Positions 33,696 to 44,819 of a stretch of DNA of 64,000 nt are shown here, one piece after another. The notes below the pieces were generated by a model. That model ran no database searches and had not been told where the DNA came from. It worked only from the letters and a program-made list of their open reading frames with translations. This DNA comes from Roridomyces roridus (lineage: Eukaryota; Basidiomycota; Agaricomycetes; Agaricales; Mycenaceae). How positions within the stretch are numbered: the stretch's first letter is position 1; every line of letters starts with the position of its first letter. The translations under genes and the position numbers were made by a program. The stretch covers positions 1,240,001 to 1,304,000 of the forward strand of contig JARKIF010000003.1 in NCBI GenBank assembly GCA_029378245.1, read 5' to 3'.

Positions 33696-34513
33696 CTACG
33701 ACGTCGGAGGCGCAACAAGCATGAAGGTTCCAGCGATAGGATTGCCCAAGTCAACGGCAGCCGCAAAGGTGCTGATGTTAAAGTTGGATACGGATGTGTT
33801 TGCATTGACGAGTGTCTGAGTTGCGAATGCTGTGGATTGGTGGAACAGGAGGAAGATGTATCTTGGATAAATGTGAGAAACACAACCTCAATTTGAAGTG
33901 AGACAGACCTGTGGGCATCGGAGCCAGCAGGAGGAGTCGGTTGACGGAATTCGGAGACGGCGGGGGTGCTGTTCACGAGGAGACCGCCTTGGTTGTGGAA
34001 ATTCCCGCCCAAGAAGTGTCTGTATGGCAAGTTGGTTGGTTCGGGTGTATTTGGTTTGACGAAAAGAACGCACCTGATTTGCGCCGAGGTGGGAGCTTGC
34101 GGCGTGGGTGCATCAGGGTCTACCGTAGCCACGACGAACGGTCCTGGTCCTACATTTCCAACGACGTGGAACGTCGGCGGGCCAGCAGTGTCTGAAATCA
34201 CGCATTAATATCTGTGGCACGTCGAGGTGTAGCACGGCGCACCATTGCGGGGTACTTGAATTCCCGCGTGGAGCGTGATGGGCGGGCCTGTCGCTTGGGG
34301 AAGGGAAACCTCGAGCAGAGCGGTCGGTTTGAAGGTGATGGTCACGTCCTCAGGGATCTAGTGGGAGTTGGGTTGAACAACGGGCTGAGAAACAGTATAA
34401 TTTGTACATACGTCCGCAGCATCGAAGGCCTTTTTGACGGTGGCGACCGAGACGTCTTGCGCGACAGCGACGAGGGCAAGAGATAAAAAAGATGTCAAGT
34501 GGGAGAGACGCAT
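33696..34513 (-). CDS. Secreted PEBP-family protein
   Basis: Phosphatidylethanolamine-binding-protein fold, related to yeast Tfs1 and to plant and animal PEBP/RKIP. Signal peptide MRLSHLTSFLSLALVAVAQD. Family motifs after splicing are TVDPDAPTPQAP (the DPDxP signature), RHFLGGNFHNQGG (the GGNF/HWL-type strand) and PPAGSDAHRYIFLLF (GxHRY). The chain ends AGTFMLVAPPTS. Four introns with GT-AG ends. The presence of a signal peptide points to an extracellular or vacuolar role, unlike cytosolic RKIP; the ligand is unknown. A TATA box lies 35-42 bp upstream of the ATG. Confidence 0.82.
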
Positions 34514-34948
34514 TGTTGGCTCAGGAAACAGATGTTCTGGATACTCGCTTTTATACGCGAAGGTAGGAAACAGTGGAGGCGATCCATGCGTTCATGAGAG
34601 AAACAATCCACATGGAGGAAATCATGGGGCGGTCGGTGAGAGAGTATCGCAGAGCGTTGAAGAACGAAGGTGTGAGACTGGTCCTGTAATTGGAGCCCAG
34701 TATTAGGATGAGTCCTAGGCTCTCGTAGACGGATGTTGCGGCCCGCGTCAGGCTTCAGCTGGGTCTTTGGCGCGATTGGGCGAGAGGTATAGCGTCATCT
34801 GAGGACGGATGAGCAACAAGAAGGCCAGACTGTTCGTTCTGGGCGATATGCCTGCTTTTCGTGCACGTGGAGACGCGACCGCGTTTGTTTGATCATGTCT
34901 CTCAGAGTGGCTGACAGCCAGAATACATCTTGATCCAGTACCACAACC
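34514..34948. other. Divergent spacer, PEBP / orphan membrane protein
   Basis: 435 bp between two divergent start codons. Apart from the PEBP TATA box nothing was recognised. Confidence 0.45.
34548..34555 (-). promoter_or_regulatory. TATA box of PEBP gene
   Basis: TATAAAAG on the minus strand, 35-42 bp upstream of the start codon at 34513. Confidence 0.55.
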
Positions 34949-36698
34949 ATGCCCTACTCGATTTCAGCCCTCTTTGCCCTCCCCCGCACCTTCGTTGGCC
35001 TGTTCTTCGCCAGCAAGGCTGTCCACCTCTCCACGTCGCCGCCTGTTTTCAAGTACACGCCGACTGTCACCACAGAGATCTTCGAGCCCTCACTCTCCAG
35101 CCCAACGCCCAGCGACATCGCCCCGTTCCCCTACGTCATTATGGCTGGATTGGCCGTCGCCACCATTGCCAGTGTTGCCTTCACCATCTGCTTGACGTTC
35201 CGCCGTCGACGTCGTCGCCGCAGCCCAATTTTCACTGCAGCACCAGAGATCGAGTGCGAGATGCCGCCAACCGAGTCCGACACATGGCTGCCCTGGCTCG
35301 TCGTCCTCTTCTTCAATATCGCATTTCATCTCTCCAACGCCGTGTCGGTTACCAAAGCGTCACCAGCCCACCGCTTGCTCGACTTGGTCCTGTACCGTCT
35401 AGTAATGGTGATCGAGGAGAGAATTACAGATGTCGTCAGCTTTATCCACCACTGGCTCGTCGTCCTCTTTTTCAATGTTGCATTCCATCTCTCGAACGCC
35501 GTGTCGGTTACCAAAGCAGCCCACCGCTTGCTCCACTTGCTCTTGTGCCGTCTAGCAATGGTGGTCGAGGAGAGAATCGTAGATGTCGTCAGCTTTATCC
35601 ACCACGTTCACAACCACCTCCACAACCACGGCTGGCAGTATCTCAATATCATGCTGCTCGCCCTCATCGGTCATACCGTCGGCCTCCTCATCTTCTTCAT
35701 GCATCACCGATATATCCTCCCCTTCATCCGCCGTCATCGCGTCAACCTCTCTATACTTTTCCCGGCGGCGTGCTCGTGTTCCATACCTTTCATCATTCTC
35801 CTTTGGCACCCTCGATTCAATTGGAGCCCTTCACTCCTCTACTATTCCATGACGCGAAATGAATATCTGCACGCATTTCTCCCCGATATTCGGCGTATTT
35901 CATTCAGGACTTGGTGCTTCCTACGGTTCCAGCCGTCTGGCTCTGTACCGGTCAGTCTGTTACCTCTGCCCGCCTACCTTTTGCTTATCTCCCAGCAGAT
36001 GATTCTAGGACCTGCTGCGATACACCTTGCAACGAACTTCTTCCAACTAGTCCTCTTTTTACTCTTCGAGATTCGCTCCACGATTTGGATGCTGCACAGA
36101 CAGTTGGCGCTCGACCTCATGATCATCTTTCCTATCATCGGGGCCGGCCTATTCGCTTTCATTCTTCACTCCTCCGTCCCATCCATCTTTTTGATTCTGG
36201 AACTGCCGAATCTGGACATTCCAAGTCGGTTGAAGATGAAATACCTGCGAACCGGCGTTCTCTGGTTCATGAACGCCGGAATTCAAGTTTGGGACCTCTA
36301 CCGCCCGTCCTTGGAGCTCCACAGGCTTTGGGAGAAGAGCCAGACCACGGAAATTCGTAGGCTCGCCCGTTTCGTTTGGAATACGACAATAGAGCTACCC
36401 AAATCCCAACAACTGGTCAGTCTCCCTGTTCATATGTCCAGCGGTTGTTGATTTGTCTTCAGCTTATTATCGCGCCCATCGTTATCCTTTACGGCTTCCT
36501 CTATATCGTACGTCTTGATTCTTCACCTACCTGCAGCAACTCATCCTCGATCAGAAACCTCTTGTGCTCAAAGTTGCGTCGAAGACGTATTGGCACTTGC
36601 GAAGACAGCGGGAGAGGGCAAGGTATGTTTTTCAAAGCTCCAGCTTCTTCGTGGTCTAACCCGATACTAGATACTTGGCCGTGTCACAATTCGTTTGA
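34949..36698 (+). CDS. Orphan multi-pass membrane protein with internal repeat
   Basis: Not recognised. It starts MPYSISALFALPRTFVGLFF, then has a membrane segment (FPYVIMAGLAVATIASVAFT) followed by an Arg-rich stretch. A segment of about 51 residues beginning WLVVLFFN-AFHLSNAVSVTK then occurs twice in tandem. At least five further hydrophobic segments follow, such as ILPFIRRHRVNLSILFPAAC and MIIFPIIGAGLFAFILHSSV. Histidines are frequent (HHVHNHLHNHG). The first exon is open for 500 codons to 36451. An intron after KSQQL would continue into LIIAPIVILYGFLYI and end near 36698; the 3' end is uncertain because one needed intron would be only 29 nt. No transporter or receptor signature is visible. 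Confidence 0.55.
35294..35606 (+). repeat. Tandem 155-160 bp repeat inside membrane-protein gene
   Basis: Unit 1 is 35294-35452 and unit 2 is 35453-35606, in frame. Both encode WLVVLFFN, HLSNAVSVTKA, HRLL, a VxEERIxDVVSFIHH end and little else. Unit 2 lacks two codons of unit 1. Confidence 0.85.
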
Positions 36699-37415
36699 GA
36701 ATCGGCTAGTGGCGAGTTCCGGACGACCAGGAGAAGTGCCTAACGCAGCGGCGAGTGTCGACCACCACGAGAGAGGAACCCTTGGAGAGACAGATGCAAC
36801 GCTACGGAATCGGTCGGGGACGCCCAACTTTTTTTCGACAACAGCAAGCTTCTCATCTTCAAGTTCCTAAAGCGGTGTGTCGATTCTTCGACGTGTACGT
36901 TCCAGTTTCCTCTCTTAACGATCCATAACTGATTTCTGCTTAGTGCGAGCAGTGCTTGGGTCGTTCAGTTCCGTCCGCTTCCCGACCGACGAGTGATAGG
37001 TTATACCCGCAGCCGCACGAGCTTGCACCATTATCTCTAGCCATGTTACTATATGTACCCATTTCTCGTCTATCTAACTGCCTTTTGCCCAATGTTCGAA
37101 TGTCAAGACGGTGGTGTTACGGCATCCGGGGTCCGTCCCGACACGTTCATCTCTTTCGAGCACCAACACACTGGAGTTTCCAGGTACTTGCTGCTGCTCT
37201 CATGCTCGTTCCCTAGCCAGCCCGAGATGGCTTTTCGAGCACTAGCACGGAAGCTTCGGCGCCTGTTGTTTTCTGAAATTTCTTGCCGTCTTGCTTTGTT
37301 CTCGAGATGAAACGACCCGTCCTGGTTGGTCTGAACTGGAGGCCTTGAGGAGACCCAGTGGTGATGTGATCGCTTGGCTGTCTCACATCTGGTCCCCTCC
37401 TCTACACTCGCCTCA
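36699..37415. other. Spacer with possible relic of a GPI-tail exon
   Basis: No complete gene was found. The stretch near 37165-37216 encodes SFQVLAAALMLVP then a stop, and resembles at DNA level the tail of the GPI-anchored Kre9-like gene at 33540-33594 (shared gctgctctcatgctcgtt). Confidence 0.3.
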
Positions 37416-38775
37416 ATGGTCTTCCAGTTTCAAGAACCAGTCCGAGCCACACCGGGTTGTCAACTTGAACCGCAGAGAGTGCGTATCAGCGGGTCTGAAT
37501 CCGTCAACCGGTACACGTGGGTTCTACCAGCCGTAAATTGTCGAGCGTATCCCGAACTCGCTGTTACGGGGCTGTCCAAGACAATTATACGGCCAGAGTA
37601 TCAACAACTACTCTGCGGGATTCTGGCTTCCTTGAAGCGTCAACAACAGCTCAGTGGCAAGACGATTGGGGAGGAGATGGCGGTGGACAACGCAAGGGCC
37701 AACGAAGAGTCTTCGCCGGAACCGCTCCAACTCCACATTGACCCAACTTACACCGACATCAACACCCTGAAAGATTACCCAAATCCTTTTGCCGACGACA
37801 ATGGTCGTCTTTTCCGCCCGAATAACGCCCTCGTCATCACTGGAGTCCCGGGAATCGGTTATTGTTCTCTTTTTGTAAACCACCCATTGCTGATACCTAT
37901 GCCAGGAAAGAGTCGTTTCTTGTCCCTCATTTTTCACCTTCGTATTCTGGCCAATCTCCCAACCCTGTTCATGCACGAGCCCCAATCTGCATTGTTCTAT
38001 AGAGATGGGCAGTTTGGCGTCGTGAATGGACATCTTACTCCCACTGCACTGCACACCAATCTTTCCCCTGATACTTGGTGCTTGGTTGATTCAAACAACG
38101 ACTTTCAATCAGTACCCCGCACGCTCATCCTCTCCGGTTTCTTCATCGTCCAAGCTGCATCCCCACGAAAAGACGCATTCAACTACGAGAAATATTTACG
38201 TGGATCCGCGCAGTTTTGCGTCATGGCGCCGTGGTCTGCTGAGGAGCTTGTGGATGGGTGAATACCCTTATTTTTCATTAGCTCTCGTTCCCGCTAATGC
38301 AAGAACTAGGGTGAAACTCGTTGAACGTGGGCGAGAAAATCAACATTTGACCGCTGAAGCAATGAGAGCATTCCATGCTCGCTTTGGGGGTTCAGCCTGG
38401 CATGCATTTAGATACGGGCATGATCAAGTGGGATTCTACCAGAAAGTTCGCGCGTCCACCTTTGGCCTCGATATCCAGCAGATAACAAGATTGCTCGCCT
38501 CTCCAATTGAGGATTTTCCTGTCGTGGATGACATTGCACACATGTTGTTCTCTGTGCTCCCAACTAATGACGATGACCGCCGGTTATTCCGGGTCGCACC
38601 GCCATCCAACGGCATGCTCGACCTCATTCTCGCTCGGTGCAATAGCGACCGCGACGAAGCTCGCCGCATCTTGATCGAGATCTGTCTCGGAATAAATACC
38701 GCCAGTTCTCGCCTCCTGGCGGCTGAAATCGACTTGCCCTCCTTCATCCTCGCGGGTGGGAGGAGGCAACCTTGA
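37416..38775 (+). CDS. P-loop NTPase, tandem copy 1 (C-terminally truncated)
   Basis: Agaricomycete P-loop NTPase family related to the ATPase modules of Crinkler/RHS-like proteins. It starts at 37416 (MVFQFQEPVRATPGCQLEPQ). The Walker A motif VITGVPGIGKSRFLSLIF is split by an intron (about 37858-37907), with the next block LRILANLPTLF. Further on are GSAQFCVMAPWSAEELVDG, an intron near 38259-38309, and the helical region FHARFGGSAWHAF, DDDRRLFRVAPPS and EICLGINTASSRLLAAEI. It stops after SFILAGGRRQP, losing the 150-residue C-terminal domain present in copy 2. Roughly half of the residues match copy 2. The substrate is unknown; the domain might drive remodelling linked to a nuclease-like C-terminus, which this copy lacks. 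Confidence 0.62.
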
Positions 38776-38822
38776 AATGGTTTGGTCGTTCAGCTCACCG
38801 GGACGTTGCACCGTGATATTAT

Positions 38823-39093
38823 TGCCGAACCTTTAGGTTTGGCTCTACTGAGAATTTTGTTGGACACGGTTTAGTGGCTGTGGAGTGATGTTGTTGCTTG
38901 TCTTGTTGATGGCTCTTTAGTGCTGGAACGCAATTTCGTTCATAAACCGTGGCTGTGTCTGATGATTTGCTTCTGCTTGCACTTCGGCTCTTGCTCTTGC
39001 CGTTCCGCCTATTCGATCCGCCCTCTGTTTTCGTTCTATGTAGCTACCCTCTCTTGAACGTCTAAACTACTTCAAAAACCGAAAGGTTCGGCA
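38823..39093. mobile_element. MITE-like element with 18-bp terminal inverted repeats
   Basis: The left end TGCCGAACCTTTAGGTTT (38823-38840) and the right end AAACCGAAAGGTTCGGCA (39076-39093) are reverse complements at 17 of 18 positions. The 271-bp interval has no coding frame. It lies between the two NTPase paralogues. No target-site duplication is obvious, so the assignment is tentative; each end is also partly self-complementary. Confidence 0.4.
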
Positions 39094-39298
39094 CCTGCCG
39101 CCTGCGGCCTTATCCGGAGTCATTCATCTTATCCATTTTTCATTCCTTCTGCGACAAAGCGGATCATGCTGGAAGTTGGCTGGAGGCGAGCGAAGTAAAT
39201 GCGGGTAGAATGTATGCCAATCTTAAGAAACTGATCACATAATGATTTCGGATCAAAGTTCAAACCCCTATCATACACGCCTCTTGCCTCTCCCCACC

Positions 39299-41140
39299 AT
39301 GGCCAACTTCCGATTCACACAACCTGTTGAAACCCTCGAGGCCTGCCATCTTTTGCCGCATAGAGTTGCTGCTCCTGGAGACGTACAGAAATACCTGTGG
39401 GTCCTCCCAGCCGTAGACCGCACCAAGCCTTTTGAGTTCATCCCAACGGCGCCGTCGGGTCCTACGATCATTCGCAACGAGTACCAGATGCTAATGATTG
39501 CCATCCTCTCGTCCTTGGACCGTCAGAATAATAACACTCCGTGAATAAACTTGTTGTTCACCGCTTCCTCCATTACTAACAAGATCCAGCTACGACTCTA
39601 CGCCGGGACCTCTTCAGTTGCACATTGAGAACCCGAACCTGGACATCGGCTTGCTTGAGGAGTATGAGAACCCTTTCAAACACGAAACCACTGGTCGTCT
39701 CTTCCGCAAGCACAGCGCGTTGATTATTACCGGATTGCCTGGAATCGGTTTGTCCCTTCTTTGTGAACGAGCCCTTAATTATATCTGTTGCAGGCAAAAC
39801 CCGTTTCCTCCGTCTAATCTTTCATCTTCGTATCTCGGCCAACCTTCCTACGCTCTTCATGTATCGTCGAGATTCGGCGTTGCTCTACAGGGATGGCCAG
39901 TTTGGAATCCTTCGGGGCGGTCACGGTATTGAAATCGAGCATCTCAAAACAAACCTACCCCCTGATACTTGGTGTCTTGTCCACACCCACTATGAACTCG
40001 TCACAGTGCCTTTGGCGCTCGTACGCGCTGGATTTTTTATTGTCCAAGCGGCTTCAGCCTGCAAAGACAGTTTTGCATATGAGAAATATCTAAAGGACTT
40101 GTCCCAGTTCTGCATTATGCGGCCGTGGTCCGCTGAGGAACTTGTTGACGGGTAAATTTCTTTCCTTTCCACCGGATCTTGTGCTGGCTAATGCAAATCG
40201 TAGATCCAAAATTCTCAAAGCCAGGAACGGGCTGACCCCTGAAGCGGTCCGAGCATTCCATGCTCGTTTCGGAGGCTCTGCTCGTCATGCCTTCAAAGAA
40301 TCGATGGAACCCAAGAAATTTCACGACAGCATTCGGGCGGCCGCTGTTTGTCTTGAATCACGATGCATCCATAGCTCACTCTACGGCTCAATCATGAGTT
40401 TTGCTATGCCTATCGAGGCTGCACATGTACTCTGGTCGATATCTCCCGCGACTGACGACGACCGTCGCTTGGTCCGTGTTGGTCCACCGTCGGAGGAAAT
40501 GCTCGACCTTGTTCTGGCCCAGTACTCCGAGAACCGGGAGGAAGCTCGGCGTGTATTGTTCAAGCTCTGTCTTGCAGTCAATACCATTGGCTCCCGCCTC
40601 CTGGCTGCTGATATACTGGAACATCATTTCCGCTCACTCCTTCTCAAGGGTGGGGCGTGGCCTCTCTTCCCAATTGCCAAGCGCGGGAAGAATTTGGCAT
40701 CCAAGTACTCTCTCAAGATCTCCAGTGCGACCATGGAGATTAGTGCCCATGAAGATACCACGCCGGACCCAGCTGGACTCGAAGTAGAAGTCGTTCAGTT
40801 GACCCCACACTCCGCCAGCACGATGACCCTGCGCTCTGGGGTATATTACCATCCATCTTACCCTAATTTGGCAACATTCGACTCGTTCTTTTGCGGCAAA
40901 CAGAACCAGGTCATAGCTTTCCAGGCTTCTGTCGCAGCGACTCACGACATGAAGCCCACGGGTTTGGAGTGGCTGAGGTCGAAAGGGATTTGGGAGGTGA
41001 CCTATATCTACATTACCGCTGATGGGACGGTGCCCAATGTCAAGGTTCCGGTGCATCTCCAGGACATGATCGTTGCCTCCTATTATTTGCGATTGGAGAT
41101 GCAGCCACAGCAGGGAACGTCGGGGCAAGGAGTGCGCTGA
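39299..41140 (+). CDS. P-loop NTPase, tandem copy 2 (full length)
   Basis: Starts at 39299 (MANFRFTQPVETLEACHLLP). Walker A is VITGLPGIGKTRFLRLIF, again interrupted by an intron after GIG (about 39747-39793); the upstream intron is near 39543-39588. The same order of blocks as copy 1 follows: LRISANLPTLF, RPWSAEELVDG, FHARFGGSARHAF and DDDRRLVRVGPPSEE. It then continues into a C-terminal domain with PSYPNLATFDSFFCGKQNQV, IAFQASVAATHDMKPTGLEW and KVPVHLQDMIVASYY. That tail, with its FDSF...FQ-[AT]V...H-[DS]-[MV]KP pattern, recurs in Agaricomycete NTPases of this type and may be nuclease-like. The function is unknown; roles in self/non-self or genome conflict have been suggested for related Crinkler architectures. 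Confidence 0.7.
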
Positions 41141-41323
41141 TCCATCTTCTCGTGGTGTGGTCATCCAGTTATGCAAATTATTATGATGATATATATTTCG
41201 CAAGTCATGTCGATCACAAAAGGGTAGAATATGAAGTTGTAGCCCCAGCTCAAGGAGGGGTCGCTCTCTACCGATTCACTTGTCCAGGTTGGAAACGCTG
41301 CAGGTTGCACCTGCCGGTCATGC

Positions 41324-42080
41324 TCAGCAAAAAGACAACGAGCTTGACGGACAGCGTACCCAAAGCCAACCTCCTTCGTCGGAGACAATGAAAGTGAAAT
41401 CTCCTGGCCTGCTCGGAATACCACAATTGGAATAGTGGTCTAGACCGGGGTTCACAAGACTGGACACGGTCAAGGACAAAGGACACACATTATAGTCGAC
41501 GGCAGACTGCACCATGGCTTGATATGTGAGTGGGGGCAAGTCTCGGACGGGTTTGTCGCCAAAGGTCACGATGAGATCGTCGTCGCGCAATCCAGCTACG
41601 GCCGCAGGTCCGTCCGGTTTGACGCCTTTGACGAGGAAAAAGGGTTTGAAGAAACCTTTGGGCAGACCAGCGGTGGATAGTCCAGTCTGACTTCCACCGG
41701 TGGAATCGGCCGTGTCTGGAGCTTGCGAAGGAGTGGAAGGAGCAGCTACACCAGCTAGTTGCTGCTCGGTCGGGGAGAGGCGGAAAAAGGCCTCTTTTTG
41801 TTTCTTGAGCCACCGCCGTACAGGCTGGACGACAGTTTCACGGCCATTGTCTGCCCAGTCCCAGTAAAGCACACCGTAGACGCCGACGACTGGAATGAGA
41901 ATAAGAAACGCGTCCGAGTGCAGGATTGAATAACGCACTTGGAATGACTATAAAGTTGCCAATGGCGACTGCTCGGAAGAACCATGGGCTGCGAAAGTCT
42001 CTGGGTTGCTCAGCGCCAGGCGGAAGTTGGGAGAAGAGGCGACTTCTGGGCCATCGTTGCGGTCGAAAACGCGCCAACAT
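41324..42080 (-). CDS. Membrane-anchored PDZ-domain protein, probably mitochondrial
   Basis: The start at 42080 gives MLARFRPQRWPRSRLFSQLP, Arg-rich and without acidic residues, like a mitochondrial targeting sequence. After an intron (about 41886-41935) one membrane segment forms: AIGNFIVIPIVGVYGVLYW. A charged linker (RRWLKKQKEAFFRLSPTE) and a Ser/Thr/Gly-rich spacer lead to a PDZ-like domain: FFLVKGVKPDGPAAVAGLRD, DDLIVTFGDKPVRDLPP, with the VxPxGPAAxAGLxxGDxI-type signature. The 3' end is uncertain: the frame ends at 41324, but an intron after LSLTV would give a different tail. No protease domain is seen. It may be a small scaffold or chaperone of the inner membrane. Confidence 0.58.
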
Positions 42081-42140
42081 CGCAAACACAAGAATACAAT
42101 CAACGCCGGCATCCTGATTAGGAAGGTCTAGACTCTACAT

Positions 42141-44638
42141 TATCTACGCGGCCTTTTCTGAATCGAAGGCTTTCGCTTGGACGTCATACAGTTTAAAGTA
42201 CTCCCCACCCATCTTTATCAATTCCTCGTGCGTACCCGATTCGACCAGGTTTCCGTCTTTCATGCATCTGTTTTCTTTGTAAAAACAGGCATGAAGCGAG
42301 AGGAAATACTCACAGAATCATATCAGCATATTTGGTCAAGTGACCAAACCGATGCGTGACGAATACCATGCTCTTTCCTGCCCTCTCTTCTCTCAAATTC
42401 TTGAACAATTCCCACTCTCCCTCGGGGTCCAATGCCGACGATCCTTCATCTGCGATCATGAGTTTCACTGCTCCTGACGTGAATCGCATGAAGGTTCTAG
42501 ACCTGTATCCCAAGTGTCAGGCGCGGTCTTCAATGGAAGAAATACTTACGCGACGATCCGCTGCCGCTCCCCTCCCGATATATCCGCCGTCTTTTTGAGT
42601 TTCTCTGCTTCCTTGGCAAGCGGTGTCTTGTCCGAGGTATTGATGTTGACCGTATACTGTTCGGTATACTGCTCCAGTATCGTCGAAAACCCCTCCTTCA
42701 ACTTTGACAAAAAGCCCTCCGCGCCGCCCTTCTTGGCAGCTTCACGAACCAGATCATGGTCAGACGCTCTCGCCGGGTTTCCCAAGCCGATGTTCTCGGA
42801 GAGCGATAGCGGGTAGAGATGGTGGTCTTGTGTGAGCGACGCCGTGGCTTTTCGCAGATCTGCCATCTTGTAGTCCTGGATGTTGTTCCCGTCCACCAAG
42901 ATCTGACCCTCCGTGGCGTCGTATAGTCGAGCGAGCAACTTGACGATCGTACTCTTCCCGCTACCGTTTTCACCGACGAGTACAACCAGCTGCCCTGCCT
43001 TGATGGAGAACGTGACATCATTCAGAGCTTTCACGTTCGATTTACTGCCCGGATACGAGAAGGAGACATTTCTGGGAAAGTATTAAGGGCGGGCTAAAAG
43101 CAAAAGAAGAGACCGGAACATACTTCAGCTCGATGGCCATGCCGGCCGTTTCTGCATCTCGCGGGTACTCTAGACTCCCGTCTTTGAGAGAATTGGCAAT
43201 GTCCCCGAGAGCATAAATCCGCCTCGCGAAATCAATCCCCAACCGAACATCATCGATCTGCCGCATCCCGTCATAGAACGTCTTTTGCAAGATCGACTCG
43301 GAGTGCTGGAGCGTCGCGATCGAGGTTAGAGTAAACTGTGAAGGATTCAAGACAGAGATTGCAGCGTAATACAACTATTTTTCGGTTAAAAGTGCCACGG
43401 TCAAACAAGTACCGGACATACCATCGTCAAGTTACCCAAAAGCATGACCGTGACCTCATAGCTAAGAGATTTGCGACCGTACAATTGTTGCGGATGGCGC
43501 GTCTCCGTGTCTCCCAACTGTTCGCGCGCACGGGTGAACTCTGCAGGATGTCAGTGGCAAGAAAACAATGATACCGAACCAAGAACCTTGCAAGACATAG
43601 TCCCCAATATTCCCACTAATGATATCTTGTCTGTATTTATCCTCTGACAGCTGTCTGAGGGCCCGCAAGCGCAGGTATCCAGGATCCACGGCTTCCGCTA
43701 CATACACTGGTCAAAAAGAAGTCAGCCTCAGGCCACAGAAGAAATCTCAGCGACCGACCTTTCTCCCACAAATATTGTCTAAACCTCAAGGTCATGAGCG
43801 GCCGTCCCAGGCACAGAAGTACAAACACCGGTCCGTGGCGGGAAGAAACAGCCACATGGAAAATGTACGCCAGCAGAGTGACCACTTGGATTATGGTAGT
43901 CGTGATATCCATGAGAGACGTGAAGTTGTCCCATACGGGCTTTGCATTGAGGGAAATGTCCTCGTTGTTGGCTAATATGAGGTTAGACAGGATAGAACGG
44001 ATCGTGTGCGTTTTCACCATGAACACTAGTCAAATCTTTTTCCAAGTTCGCTGTCTGGTAATCAGCGTCAGTGCAAATGGAACAAGGAAATGCTTCACCA
44101 GAAAATATGAAATCCTCGTAATGGTGCAGCACCCGTCTGCTCACGATGGGAATTGTCTGATTCCTGACGAAACAGCATCAACTCATGAGTGGGCGAGGAT
44201 GATTTTCACGACGCACCGCCACCACTCTACGGTCGCGGATGCGCTCACGACAAGCATACGAGCGACAACAGCATTGACGATAGCCATGACATCCGGCCGT
44301 CCTTCCTTAATGCCGACCTCAATCTAAAAGAAGAATAAACCGAGCGTACCGCGGACAACGCGCCAACCCACGATCGTCAAAATTCTACCCGAGAGGTGCA
44401 AGAGGAGCACATCCTCCAAACCAGTCCACAGTTTCGAGAGAAATATGAGAGAGATGAGAACAGGTGCCAATGCCACGACTTCGGCGACATGTCGCTGTAC
44501 AGTCGGCACCATCGTCTTAAATTTGCTCCAGCGCGCTGCAACTCCGGCCGAGGAGGTCTCTTTCTGTATCAATATTCTCCACACGCCGAGCTGAACCTCT
44601 TCGATGAGGGAGCCTTTCTGCTGCGAATCCAGTTTCAT
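42141..44638 (-). CDS. ABC transporter, TMD-NBD half-transporter
   Basis: Start at 44638 (MKLDSQQKGSLIEEVQLGVW); upstream in-frame sequence lacks an ATG. The membrane half has hydrophobic segments such as VVALAPVLISLIFLSKLW and TTTIIQVVTLLAYIFHV, and the long cytosolic helix DPGYLRLRALRQLSEDKYRQ. The NBD is complete: Walker A VVLVGENGSGKSTIVKLLAR, Q-loop ASLTQDHHLYP, signature ISGGERQRIV, Walker B VKLMIADEGSSALD, and H-loop VFVTHRFG. The usual LDEPTSALD is ADEGSSALD, with the catalytic Glu kept. It ends KAFDSEKAA. About eight short introns. The substrate is unknown. It resembles fungal half-transporters annotated only as P-loop proteins and would need to dimerise. Confidence 0.82.
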
Positions 44639-44819
44639 TTCGCCTTGCGGTGGTGGTGGTTGTGGGGGAAGAGCAGAGATCCGCAAGACACGCTCTGACT
44701 CGGTTAAGTAGGCCGGCCAATTTTGGAGTGATAGGCGCCGTCAAAGCTGTGCGGCGCTAGTCTGGGCGCGCATGTCGGATGTACAAATACCTGCATTGCA
44801 GTAAACTCGAAAGGCGCAA

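Noticed and set aside
34974..35862. Alternative plus-strand frames inside the membrane-protein gene
   Set aside because: They are His/Arg/Pro-rich shadows of the hydrophobic frame that starts at 34949.
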